From Anisakis pegreffii (taxonomy: Eukaryota > Nematoda > Chromadorea > Rhabditida > Anisakidae): a stretch of DNA of 64,000 bases. Below are positions 39,099 to 51,800 of this stretch, piece by piece. Location: positions 1-64,000 of the forward strand of contig JAPYMA010000753.1 in NCBI GenBank assembly GCA_035041965.1. Direction: 5' to 3'. The position numbers and the translations under genes are program-made. A model generated the notes under the pieces. It did not search any database. It had not been told where the DNA came from and saw only the letters and a program-made list of their open reading frames with translations. How positions within the stretch are numbered: the first letter of the stretch is position 1; each line of letters starts with the position of its first letter.

Positions 39099-39762
39099 AT
39101 GCCGAATAGAACGTTCGCGTGGCTTATATTGCTCGCATTCTTTATTCATTATCTACCTCACGTGACCTCATTATCAAATCAATGTTAGTTTTGGCTGTAT
39201 CTTTGATTACCGATCACCTCACTTATCACCGATTCATTTCATTCGCTCTAGTGCTGTCACTTTTGGTAGCATTTTTGTGGTTATTTCTGATTGTTTGATA
39301 AATACATTTTCAAAGTAACAGTTTCAATAATTATAAGTTTATAAGAGCAACGTTGTTAGTCAATAATAATATCGCATGATCATAGCTATTATTGCATATT
39401 GATTAGTTTTGAAACTCAGTTTTTGAAACTCATCAGTTTACTCTCACTGCAAGAGAGAGTTGTTCTGAAATTTTATTCGGAATGAGCGATTAATTCTGAT
39501 GAATGAAACGAGACTGAATATTATATCAATGTGTTGCAAAGAATTTGAGATGTCAAGATTGATTCAAGGAATGAGTCAGGTGAAATAAAATGCAATAAAT
39601 TTCAGCAAAAAACGGGTATTTGTCGGTGATTGAAAAATCGCCATTGTTCAATGTGCATAGTCAGGTTCAGAAGCGTAGTGACGTTGTTATAAGTGATAAT
39701 CAACATAATTCAATTGTAAATTCATCGTTATTATCATTGAACAAACGGAACAATATTATCAG

Positions 39763-39800
<38 letters not shown>

Positions 39801-39867
39801 ATAATTATCTTCTATCATCACCGCGTACCAATCAGTTTTCATATCACCTTTCGCAGCAACCTCATAG
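39099..39867 (+). CDS. Receptor exons 1-2: signal peptide and Asn-rich spacer
   Basis: Exon 1 (39099-39183) encodes MPNRTF, then the hydrophobic run AWLILLAFFIHYL and a small-residue end (HVTSLSNQ), a classic signal peptide. It ends with a GTTAGT donor in phase 1. Exon 2 (39606-39867) starts after TTTCAG and reads SKNGYLSVIEKSPLFNVHSQ, then an Asn homopolymer and SSPRTNQFSYHLSQQPH, ending in phase 2. The Asn tract is coded by an AAT microsatellite, so its length probably varies. A stop (TAA at 39926) follows if the donor is not used. Confidence 0.75.
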
Positions 39868-42800
39868 GTTCGTGCGATTCGTTTGCGATTGCCTTGAATT
39901 CTTTGTTGTTATTGCTTTTATTTGTTAAGGTGTTTGTTAGTGGATTAACAGATTCAGACGGTAATAATACTTTAGTAGGTGGTATCGAAAATGATAATGG
40001 GTGTTGGTTTTGGTAGTAATTATAAATTTGTACTGTTCTTTGGTAATAATTAACATAATGATGACAATAGTGAGTAATATGAGCATTCTGATCCTGATCA
40101 CAGTAGTAATGGTTAGGCTGACGATAACAGAGATTAGGAAATAATGACAGACAGTAAAAATAATCATAAGGATAGTGATAAGAGCATGAAGACTTTGCAT
40201 TTTAGAGCTCGATTACGTTATGATAATCAACAGGATCGTAGTGACCAGCAGATGGTCGTATTTGCATTTACGGCGACACTTAATAACGCTGGACAGCAGT
40301 CGTTGATACTGGCCGATAGATTCAACGAGATATCGTTGGATGGGAATGATGTGCTGAAGTTGAATTGTTTGGCGAGATTGTTCGGCATTGGTGATGATTT
40401 GGAAGTGGAGTGGTGGAAGGACGGTCACTTCATACCGAATTCAAATGGTACACTCATCATTAGCAATGCGAATAGTGATGAGCATTTGGTAGGTTATTGT
40501 TGGCAGTTTGTATCGTTGATTAATTAAATGTATCGATGCAACGTTCGGACAATAGCCGGGCGATGTGATCATATCTGGGATGCATACAGTGCGATTGGAT
40601 TTTCGGATAGCATGCAAAAGATAGCCGAAAATCTATTTGCAGGGCACATATCGGTGTGTGGCTGAAGTGGCAACATTTTCAACAGATTTATTTTCGTCAT
40701 ATTTCATTAATCGAATCAAAAGATCCTCAGATATGCCATCCGGAAAGGTGTTGAGTAATGCCATCATCATCAAACATGCTGAAAGTGCTATGTTCATAAC
40801 ACATCCACAAAGGTTATTTATCAGTCTTATTGTTATAGTTATTATTATTGTTATTATTAAGATTACTTTGTTATTATTTTTAGTTTTGTTTTTTTTCAAT
40901 TTTTGGTCATTATTATTCATCACTGATTTGTGATGAGTTACTTTTATGTCACAATCGGGTAGTATTGTTTTTATTTTGTTTACTCTTATTTCCAACTGCA
41001 TTCTTCGTTTCCCATTAGACGTTTGTGATGAGAATGATGCATCAATCTGTTTTTACTTGTGATAGTAAGTACCGATGGCATTTTTCGAGCGAATAATGAA
41101 GCAAGCAGCAAGAATCATTATCGTTGCTGTTGTATGATTATTTTTGTTCTTATAGCATCAATCATTTATTCGATTTTTTTGGTTATTTCGGTATTTATTT
41201 GCTGTTGGGTGAGTACGCATAGAATTACGTTCAACGACAAAAAAAACAAAAAATTGTTATGCATCTCAAAGAAGTGCTTGTGAGATAGGTAATCTTATAT
41301 GCACAAGAACTTAATTCGATCTGTTAATAAGAAAAAATCTAAGAGTGCCATCCAGTATCATGCATGCTTTATCTGATGCTTCTCAATTGCTTTGGTACCA
41401 TTTAGTAACATTCCGTACTATGCGGATAGATGTGTGTATTTGTTTGTATATGAAGTGTGGGCACTGGATTGCTCATGAACGGAAATTAAATTCTAATAAA
41501 ATAAGGCGTTTTCAATGGGACCATTGTCCAAGAACAATAATTGGAAAAATGATTGAAAGATAATTGAAATACAATACATTGTCAAATTGCGAGTGTTGAT
41601 GCAGTTTCAAGAGTGATACCATAAATCCCCTCTAATTGATCGAATTTGTTCTTTAGCTTTTGCATTTTTGTTTCACATATGAGGAGCTGTTTCATATATA
41701 TGTGAGAGTTTGATAGCCTGACCAATCCAGGTAATCCAAGTAATATGAGGAGCTCTGTTGTTGGCATGTATGATTTGTTGCAAACATCTTTTGATGACGG
41801 AAAGCATTTTTAGGGTGGTAATAATAAAATAGCCATGACAATGGTAATACTCTTATCACAGCGATAATAAGAATAATGGAAGTAAGGATCGTGACAATGA
41901 TAATGCCAAGAAATTTGTGTAAAGCAGTAAAGAGACGGATGAATAATCGGATAATAGTTTTAGTGTCACATCACCGGAACATACATCGTTACGATTGGAA
42001 TGTGCAATTAATAGTGGTATTCGTCCACCACGACATACGCTCAAATGGTACCAAAATGGTACAGCGATCGATGTCTTGAAACTAAGCGATCGATTCAGAA
42101 TGTATGTTTCTTCATTTGTGAAGTTTGATCCAATTGATTCGGTATTTTTAATGTATGGATTTGGATTGCGAATTGATGCAATATTTGTTTTCACTTGAAT
42201 CGAAACGTTATTTTCATCAGACGGTGTGGTGTGCACGACGTTATTTTGCACACACGAATCGAATCATTCGTGCGGAAAATAGATGAACTTAACCGAAAAA
42301 GATGTTGTGTATTTGAAAGAACGAGTGAATCAAAAACCGTTGAAAAGCCGAAAAAAGAATTCAGTTAATTGGTTCCTGTTTAGCAAAAGTAACAATCCAT
42401 TCTACTGAATTCCTGTGTAGGGGAGGGGAGGTGTGATGAGAAATGTGAGAGAGTATTCGAAAATGATACAACAACGCTTGTTGTTGTAATGACCTTGTCA
42501 AAAAGAATGTAAATTTTATAAAGGATAACACGGAAAAAGGTGAATGAATGATTAAAAAATAAAAATTTTTGAAAAAATCCATCATTTGGGAATGAACGAA
42601 ATGGTAATTGATGGACAGCAATTGAAATTTATATGAGAAGTGTGCGAGCGAGTTTGTTTGTTTGTTTGTTTGTTTTGGAATGAATCGTTTTTAAGAGAAA
42701 TGCGCCAATAAATTGTGAATTGATGTGTAGTGAATTCAAAACAATTGAATTGAATGGCATTGATTGTTTACAGAAAAAAAAAAGGGAAAACGTCTTTGCA

Positions 42801-45800
42801 TCGGTATTTTGATGTAATGTGATGTGGTCTCGTTTCCTGTTTCAGTGAGCAGAAAAACGAACGAAAAAAAAATCAACTTTTGCGTTTAAACATTATTTGT
42901 GATTGAGTGATTGATTTTTGAGCCATTTTATTATTGTAGAGGGATTCAAGAGAAATTTGACTCATCATTCGACAACGTTTAACAGCTTCTTCATGATTTA
43001 CATTTGTTCTTGTAGTTGTTGAATTTATAATAGGGGACTCAAGTTAAGATATCTGAGTGAAGCTCATTTGCATTAGTGACAGTGAAAAGTTTGAACTGAA
43101 TTAAATACTGGAAGTCAGATTTTGGATTGTAGTTTCTAAATTTGCTGTAGTTTCGTTCATTTACCGTTGTTTTTTGTGAATTGCAGTTATACAGTAAGTG
43201 GATCATCTTTGCTGCATATCGTTGATGCGTATCGCAATGATAGTGGACAATACCATTGTGAGTATGACAGTAATTTGAGAAGTAACACGGCAAATGTCAC
43301 GGTCGTGGTGTCAGGTCGAAATAGTGAGTTATTTACATGTGCAATTTTGATATATTGATGGTACTCACTTCTTGAGTATTATTCTGATAGATTATCAATA
43401 TTGTTAGCTCATTACTGAAGTTTATTATAAGTTTATGACCATTTTGTGTCATTGTTTTGTTATGGTCACTAGAATTAGTATGGCAATGATAGTGATAATG
43501 ATAACGATTATATCGTTATTCTGTCAATACATAGTACTGGATGGATATTGTCAATTTGTTGTACATTGTTGATGAGTGACGGTGGATTTTAGCTGCAGAA
43601 GAATCGATTGAAGAAAGTGACGATAAGTTCTTATTGGTGCGACGATTACCTCATGAAACAGTGGTGAATATTGGTGAAAGTATCGTCATTGAATGTTTAT
43701 TCTATCACCCGTCTGTTGTCATCTCATGGACTGCGATCAACGAGTACGGTCAAACGATTCGTATCAAAGATGGTTGGTGCTCTTGTCATTTTTCGTTTAT
43801 CAGTCAGTTTGTTGTCATCATCTGCTATTATTAGACATCAGTGGTGTCAGTTGTTATCATTCACTTATCAACTGTTTTATCAAGTTCTTTGGAAATTGCG
43901 TTTTAGGTTACTGATGATTACTCGAGATTCACTTGAGTATTTATTCGCTTACTTTGAGATTTCTTTTTTGTTATTTGGTTCACTCAGTAGTATATTTATT
44001 CATTGTTTATTTCGTAGTTGAGGGATTATTAGAGCGAAAGCAATTTCAGGCTCATGTAGAATATCAGAGGAGTGATATGTTAAGATATGATATCATATCC
44101 TATGATATTGTTCCGATTCAATTTCAAAGAGTTGTTTCATTTAGATTCACCGATTTCGAATACCTCCAAAACGGCGATTAAAATCATGAATGCATCCGAG
44201 GATATGAGTGGTACTTATACTTGTTATGGTGCATTCGATGGAAGCATCCGACGCTTCTCTACAATACTTACTGTTCGAGGTTTGTTAATAGCAGTTACGA
44301 CTCGCGATTTCATATAATCATTATCATCATCATCATCATCAAATCAGTGACAAATTGATCAGATGATCTGAAATCATTTTATGAACTTATAAGATGATTC
44401 CAGATCATGATTATGACGTGATAATGTATCACTGCGCAAAAGAAAGCACCAATTTTAATGAATGAATGAAAATTGTCCATTGGAATGCTGCGCTAAGGGT
44501 TGAGAGGGAGAAGAAGGGAAGTGTGGCGGTAACGTACGCAGTTTGTACCCAGTGGCCATTCAGCTAACTCAAAAATAGTCGTTATTTAGAACGTAACAAT
44601 CGTTGTTTTAAAGCGTCACTATTTAAAATTCATTACGCAAAGACAGTAATAACCACTGCAAGCAATAACAACAACAGCAACAATGAAAATCAAATCAGCA
44701 AAAACATAAAGAAAACGGAACGAAAAGAGATATTTTAACTAATGATGGCTGCTGACCATTGTATCGTTCAATGGGATGCCATCATCCATCATTGAATGAC
44801 ACTTCTTTTGCACTCGTTCGAATCGGTTGCTTCGAAGAGCAAGAAGGAGGAAGGGACGATAGATATGCACGAACGCATAAGATTGTCCTTGGACGGGGAA
44901 GAGAATAGCATTTCGTGGACTCTGAATTTTGGAAAAGTTAGCATTCGATCCGAAGTTGGATTTAACGGCAATTGCTGTAGCCAATTGCTTAGAGATTAAT
45001 ATTGTGACAGTGATGGTGAAAGAAAAGCGTTCGTGACTGTTATAGTTACTATTGTTTTGAGTGATTTTTATAAAGCTCAATTTTCCCTATTGGAGAAAAA
45101 AAAGGTATTTGCTCGTTAGGCTTTTAAAAGGGTTTGGAAAAGAGGAGCATATAAACATAATGTCTGGTATGTGAACAACTACATGCTATCGCTTTAGTTT
45201 TGCAGAATATTTTTTGATGCATTTTGCACTTCTTCGTTTTTCATCGAAAATCCAGTTGTACACTTTAAATTCAAAGAGAATGTTGTTTTACAAAATCGAA
45301 GAAGTTGTTTACTCTATCAAAGTTGTATAGTGGCCAATTAAAATTTACTCGCATTAAACTGTGCCAACGTGCACATAGTGTGATGTTTTTTAAAGCTATA
45401 CATCTCGCCAGTAATCTTCTAGTAATGAACGTTTTTCATTTTCACCTCAAACGACTCAGTCAAAAATCAAATGAATGAATAAAAAACACACGCCAATCGC
45501 TCCCAGCTGCCTGCCTGCGTTCGTTCCCATTTTGATTGATTACATTTGCAAGATTACTTTGTGAGTTCTTTAGAACGCAACAAAATTCTTTGTAAATAAA
45601 ATTCATTACTTTTTCATCTTTATTTGCATTTATTCGGCTGCTTTATTCTCTAAATGATGAAAACAAGTGGCATTCAATGGCTTAGCTAAGATTTTTTTCC
45701 AGAGGGGTGCAAAGAAATAGCTGAATTCTAGGATAGGTTTTCGATGTTTTTTTTTTCATCTCTTCCATCTCCGCACTTTTTTCTTCCAATTTTTTCTCCC

Positions 45801-48800
45801 TTCGCGCTATTTTCTCCCTCTCTTTGTCTTTCTTTTTCCTTTTCTTCCATCCTCCAAGGGAATGGAGGAGAAGGAGAGGTTCAGTAATATTGGGTTGATT
45901 GGATTGATAGTAGAGGTTCCGTGATTTTGTTTTGTTTATCTGTCATTATCGCCATCTGTTGTTGGTCACGCAATCGTTCAACAACATTCATCACAATTCA
46001 AAATGTTTACAATTTACAGTTCACAAAAGGGATTAGAGAACGAAACTTTGCAAAAGAAATATAGTCAAAAAAATTATTGCCTGCAGCTGTCTTCATCATA
46101 ATCCTGCATCATCATATTAACGAAATAAACGGCATCACCAGAAATCAGGCATCAAAATATTTTGGGAAGAATTCACATTATAGAATCGAATTCACAGAAT
46201 ACAAAGTTTTTGCAAAACAAACAACATTTGTCCATCAGTTGCATATTTCATTTGAAGAAGAAAGACAGTGGATTGAAAACGAAAAAATTATTTCGAAAAA
46301 GTTTCAAACGAGTATAAAATTTCAGTGCCTCCATTACTGTTGATGCAATATTTGGTAAGTCGTATGACAAAAACACAAGGCACCACAACTCGACTACAGT
46401 GTGCAGCAGTGAATGAACCTGAAGATGCGTCGTTTGATATCAGCTGGTATAAGGATGGTACTAAAATTGTACCATTCGGTCGAGTCAAGGTGAATACTTC
46501 GCGGATTTCGCATGATATGATCGAAAAGTTGATTTGAATGAATCAGTCGTAATCTAGTAATCTAGACTAGTATAGCGATTTCTAGTTAGCTAAAAAGAAC
46601 TCCCAGTGAGATGGCTATTCAGTCTGAAACTTAAAACTTTTGAAATAATAATATTCTTGTTGGAATGCTTGAAATTCGAAAGATAATCTTTGCATAATAA
46701 TCGGATTGAGTGCTGGATCGCAGATGAATTTGCATGAATGGTTTCATTTTTGAATGGGTTTATCAGCCTCACAAATGATCTGTGATGATTCGCCTTTGTT
46801 AAAAATAATTATGTTCATGATAGTGAATCTGCAAATGTTCATTTTTAGTTACTACCCGATGAGGGCTATTCGTCGCAAATAGTTGAAGACGAAGTTGGTG
46901 TGACATCGGTTGAGTTTTCAAAAGATTTACTCATTTCAAGTGTACAACAGAGTAACCAGGTGCGTTCAGTTCTACGAAGTTATGCCATATCCTCCTTGAT
47001 TCAATTTTTGATGCGATTTACCGAGAAGTTCGCAAATTTCCATCAGTTTTTGGAAATTACTTCAGTTGAAGCTACTAATTGGTTTGCCCGAAGAACATGA
47101 AATAATGCAGCTGTCGAGTTGACGGGGTTGTTGTCATTCTGGTTGATTGATGATAAACGCGTGATTTAAAGGGTCTCTATCAGTGTATCGTGAAGAATTC
47201 GATCGGTGAAAAAACGGCAGTGGTCGGCCTGAATGTAGATGCTGATTTCGATTCGCGTATCACTGATCTCACTATTACTACTGATCATCAGAAGTTCGTT
47301 CTTTAGAGTCCTTTTTGAATGTTTGCGGTATATTTTAGAACTCCTTCGATACAGTATTACTTTGTTATCGTTGGTAATACTTCGTTCCAAGTTTTTTGTT
47401 ATTGGACTACATTTTTTAACAAATTCGAACATCCAATACTACATACTACTCATATTCTACTTGATTACTTCCTACTGTATGCCACCATCGCCAGTTGCAC
47501 ACTAGGCCCCATAAAGGTAATTGCTGTTTGATGCGTCCAAAGAAGATGTCACCTTGAAGGTTTCAGAACTTGATTTGCTGTTCATTACGAATCCTTTAAT
47601 ATTTGTGTATAGCAATGCATCAATTCTTTTATTCTTATTTTTTATCATTCATCTATGTGTGATCACTATACAATTACTGTGTCATCTGTTTGTAATCGAA
47701 AAAAATCGACCTTCAAAGGGAATCTAGAATCGAATTGTTGACTGTAGTGTGAAGTCGCTTTCATAAAGCGATTCTTTCATTCTCAACGCATTAACTCAAC
47801 TTTTTTGCGTGCTATTATCTACGTCGGTGGGTTTTGTGTGAAACGAACCAATATGAACACTTTGTCCGAAGATGGCGGTCATTAGTATTGTTGATACTAC
47901 TATTATTGTTATTATTAATCTTCAACAACACCACAAAAAACACCTCTAACATTCAATTATCCATTGAAAATGAGATTGTCTCGGAAAAAACGCTTTGCTA
48001 AAAAAGAAATTCATTTCAACCTCCCAAAAAAATCATCCTATAATCTCATCCATAAATTTCCATTTTCGGCACTTTTTTCCACTCGTTTTATCGTTTTCGT
48101 TGTTTTTTTTTCTTGAATTCTTTGTTCCGTGTCTTATGCGTTTCCCATTGTTTTTTTGTTTTGTTTTTTTGCAAATCAATTTTCCCAAGGGCACAACAAT
48201 ACTTATTACTTGCTTCATTTGATTTTGGGAACTAATTCCTTCTCACATTCACTCTTTTGTTCCGATGTGCGGCCATAAAATTGTATATATGAATTATGTT
48301 TCTGGTTTGTTAGTAGCTTTATATTTTTAACAAAGGGGTTTTTTTCTTAATATGTCATGATGGATTTGTTGTATGTTTTATAAACTATCAATCGATGTGA
48401 CTCTGAATATGAAATTTTTGCGATGCTGGGAGGAATGAAGCGAGGTTAATTACGATGCAATTGGGGTTCGAGAAATATTTGCAAACCTTATTCCTTACGG
48501 AAAATGTTAATTTGAGTTTTTAATGATTGAAATATTTTCATGAGATGTGCGAAGACATCCGTTATCAATTGTGATTTGTAGAGGAAAGAAATGTGATTAA
48601 TGAAGTTTCGAATTTCAGTGCACAATTCGATCTCGAATGGAAACTGCCAATGAATGTTGATTTTGTTCAAGCGCAGAGCTCTATATTTCTTCTCAATTAT
48701 TATCTCGCGAATGGTGAATTGTCTTTTTTTTGACGGATGTTTATGAATTCAAAGTGTTCAATTTACCATCTTTTCGTTTGTGAAATTCATATTTTTCGGC

Positions 48801-51800
48801 TATTTTCTCACTATTCCATTCAACAACAATAATAATGCTTCTCATTAGATTGATAACAATACCTAATGGTAATAATAAGAAATCGTAATGAGAAAAATAA
48901 GAAGAAATCGTAATAATAAAATCGTAATCGTAATAACAAGTATTTCTGCAAAATTGAAATTTCTATTGATGCTAATAATGAAAATTTGTGGATTTCAGGT
49001 GGAAGCGCTAATAACGTACCACTGCGTAACGTGCATTGCACAGCGGATAATCGATGTCGTGCAAAATGTTGCTCATCGAATTTTGCATTCCTTCCCAGAC
49101 ATAACTACACCTTTCAAATGTCAACTCTATTGACCATTGATAAAGTGGCCAAAATTAGTCCGCTATCAGACGCAGTCTCTGTGGTTTCGTGGGACGGAGG
49201 TAATTGTTGGCGCACTTATGGAATTACAGGGACATGTTGATACTGATAGAAATAGTGCTGATAACAACAGATTAAAAATGGCTGTAATAAGGGGAATGCT
49301 TGTTTCAATAATGGTACATCGATGATAATCGTGACCGGTCAATCTGCCTAATGACAGTATTCCTATTGGGCGAAATATCCATTAAAAAGCGTAAGTCAAG
49401 CAAACTGTCCGTTAGGCAAAATGTCGTTAGGCAAAATGTCTATAAGCAGATTGACCGGGTACCATGATAATGATAGTATTTGTGTGACATTGGTGATGAC
49501 AGTAATAAGAACAATAATGAAAATATGGATATTAACAGTGCAGTAAAATTAAGAATTGTTTCAGTTATGAGTCCATTAACCAGATAGTAGCGATTCAATA
49601 GAAACAGTAGTATTATTATCATTATCGGAGTTGTTTATGCATTAAAGAATGATTTCAGCAGCAAAGAAAGCATTGGATCTGTATATAAGTTCACCGAAAG
49701 AGAATACGATTCTGATCAGATGGAATCACCCACCTGAGAATATTTCAAATGGTATTGTTCAGAGGTACGTATGGTTGCGATCATTTCGTCGTTAATCAGT
49801 TCATTTGAGGAGAGTAGGGGTGAAATGATGACAATAATTTGGTTGTATGATTGATTATATTTTCAAATGATCAATTGAAAGATCGCCTAAATGAAAGTGT
49901 AAATTTGAAAACTTTTCTGGATGGTTTCGACAAATGAAATGTTGAATTCAGTTATTCGATCGATTACTACAAAGTGGCAAGTGTTGGTGGTAACGATGAG
50001 ACATCACGACATCTTCGAACGGCCAGTCTGGATGTCACGTCGAATGAATTCACCGTCAACGGTTCGTGGGCATCACTTTTTTGAAGTGCATGTTATGCTG
50101 AGATAGCAGATCACATTCAAAACGTTGTCGTCGATTTTATGCGAATCTTGTAACGGTCAATCAAATCTGTGAGAATTTTAGCTGTTCAACCGGGAGAAAC
50201 GTATCGTTTCCGTGTGATACCCGTAACTCGTTTCGGGTTTCCATCGAATATGATGCTGAAGTCGAATGCAAATTTCACCTTCATCGCCTACACAGCTGAA
50301 AGTGTTTCGAGCGCTCTCAAACCATCATTGGATGCACCTGTGCTGGACATTAAACAGGTTTGATTACTACTATAAAACTCGAGGCGATTGTTGACGATGG
50401 ATCGTGAAAACGATGAATTCATAATGATGATGGCAATGGTCGCAGTTATGCTTGTAATAGTATTATCAGCAACAATAATTCATTTTTGAGTAGAATCATT
50501 GTGATTTTTGTCATGGTTCCGATGAAAGAAACTGTAAAAAAAGAAAAAGCTTCGAAGATTACAGAGCGATGTGTGCACACAGTGAGTTATGGTAAGTTTA
50601 AAAAGATGAACGTTTCAGAACAATGAAAGTTCGCTGGAAATAATGTGGTCGAATAGCAGTGATGATAAGATGCTGGAGAATGATGAAGGCAATCAAGCAA
50701 CAATTCTGTTGAAGTACGCAAAAGCAAGCGGTGGCCTGTTGCGCGAGAAAGCTGTTGAAGTTCCATACAGAAACTACCGATTAACGTTAAACGATCGCTT
50801 TGATGGAGTTTGTTTTGCCGTAAACTTTCGATAGAATTCCTTGAAAAATTTCACATTCCGGTGAAAAATTCTATCAAATTGCACAGCGGGTTTGATTTGA
50901 CGGCGGAGAAAGCGTATTTTCCGAGATCGTGTGGTTGAATGGAGCTTATCTTCATTCAACTGATACGCATTCTCAACTCTTGATCATAGGTAACGAGTGG
51001 TGATAATTAGTAACATAACTTAATAATAATGACATTTTTCAACATAATAACATTTCAGAAACATTAACAAATAACATAGGAATAATATTAACATTAACAT
51101 AAGATAATAAAATTAACATTCATTTTATTAGACTCTGAATGCGATAATCACAGATAACGACGAATGATAATAATGATAATGAATTTGAAGGGTTACGCGT
51201 ATCAGTTCTGTGGTCGTCTCTATGTTGGTGCAGAATATGGTGCAGACTATTGCCGTATTTTTCGGATGTCACCAAAATCGTTGAACGATATTTTCGGCGA
51301 TATCACGAGCCGTACTCAACTGCCGAAACCCGTTCGTTGTGAAAATGGTCGGTTTATGAGCACATATTGTATTTATAATCATTTGCAGAAGTGTGTGTAA
51401 GTGTGACGTTTGTATTGATTTGTGGACATTTGAACGAAGTAATCGATTTTATTTTTATATTTTGGTTTTGTTCATATCTAATTTACGGTTAAGGTTACAA
51501 GATGGCAGTTTTCTTTGAAATATTATTCGTATGTTCATTTAAACTTACAGTTTTCGTGAGCGCAGATGCTGCCAGTGCATTAATGAATAAATAATGATGA
51601 TGTTAACGGTTAATAGTGATAATTTGATGATATTAATGGCAGTATCAATAATGATAGTATTATCAATGATGATAATTTAACAGATGATAAAGGAGAGAGC
51701 GATTGCTACTGTGAACCGTCTCGTGAATTCGGGGATGCAATGCGGGTAATATGGAAATGGCCATCTGATGACTACAGTGCTGATGAATTCGTTGTTCATT

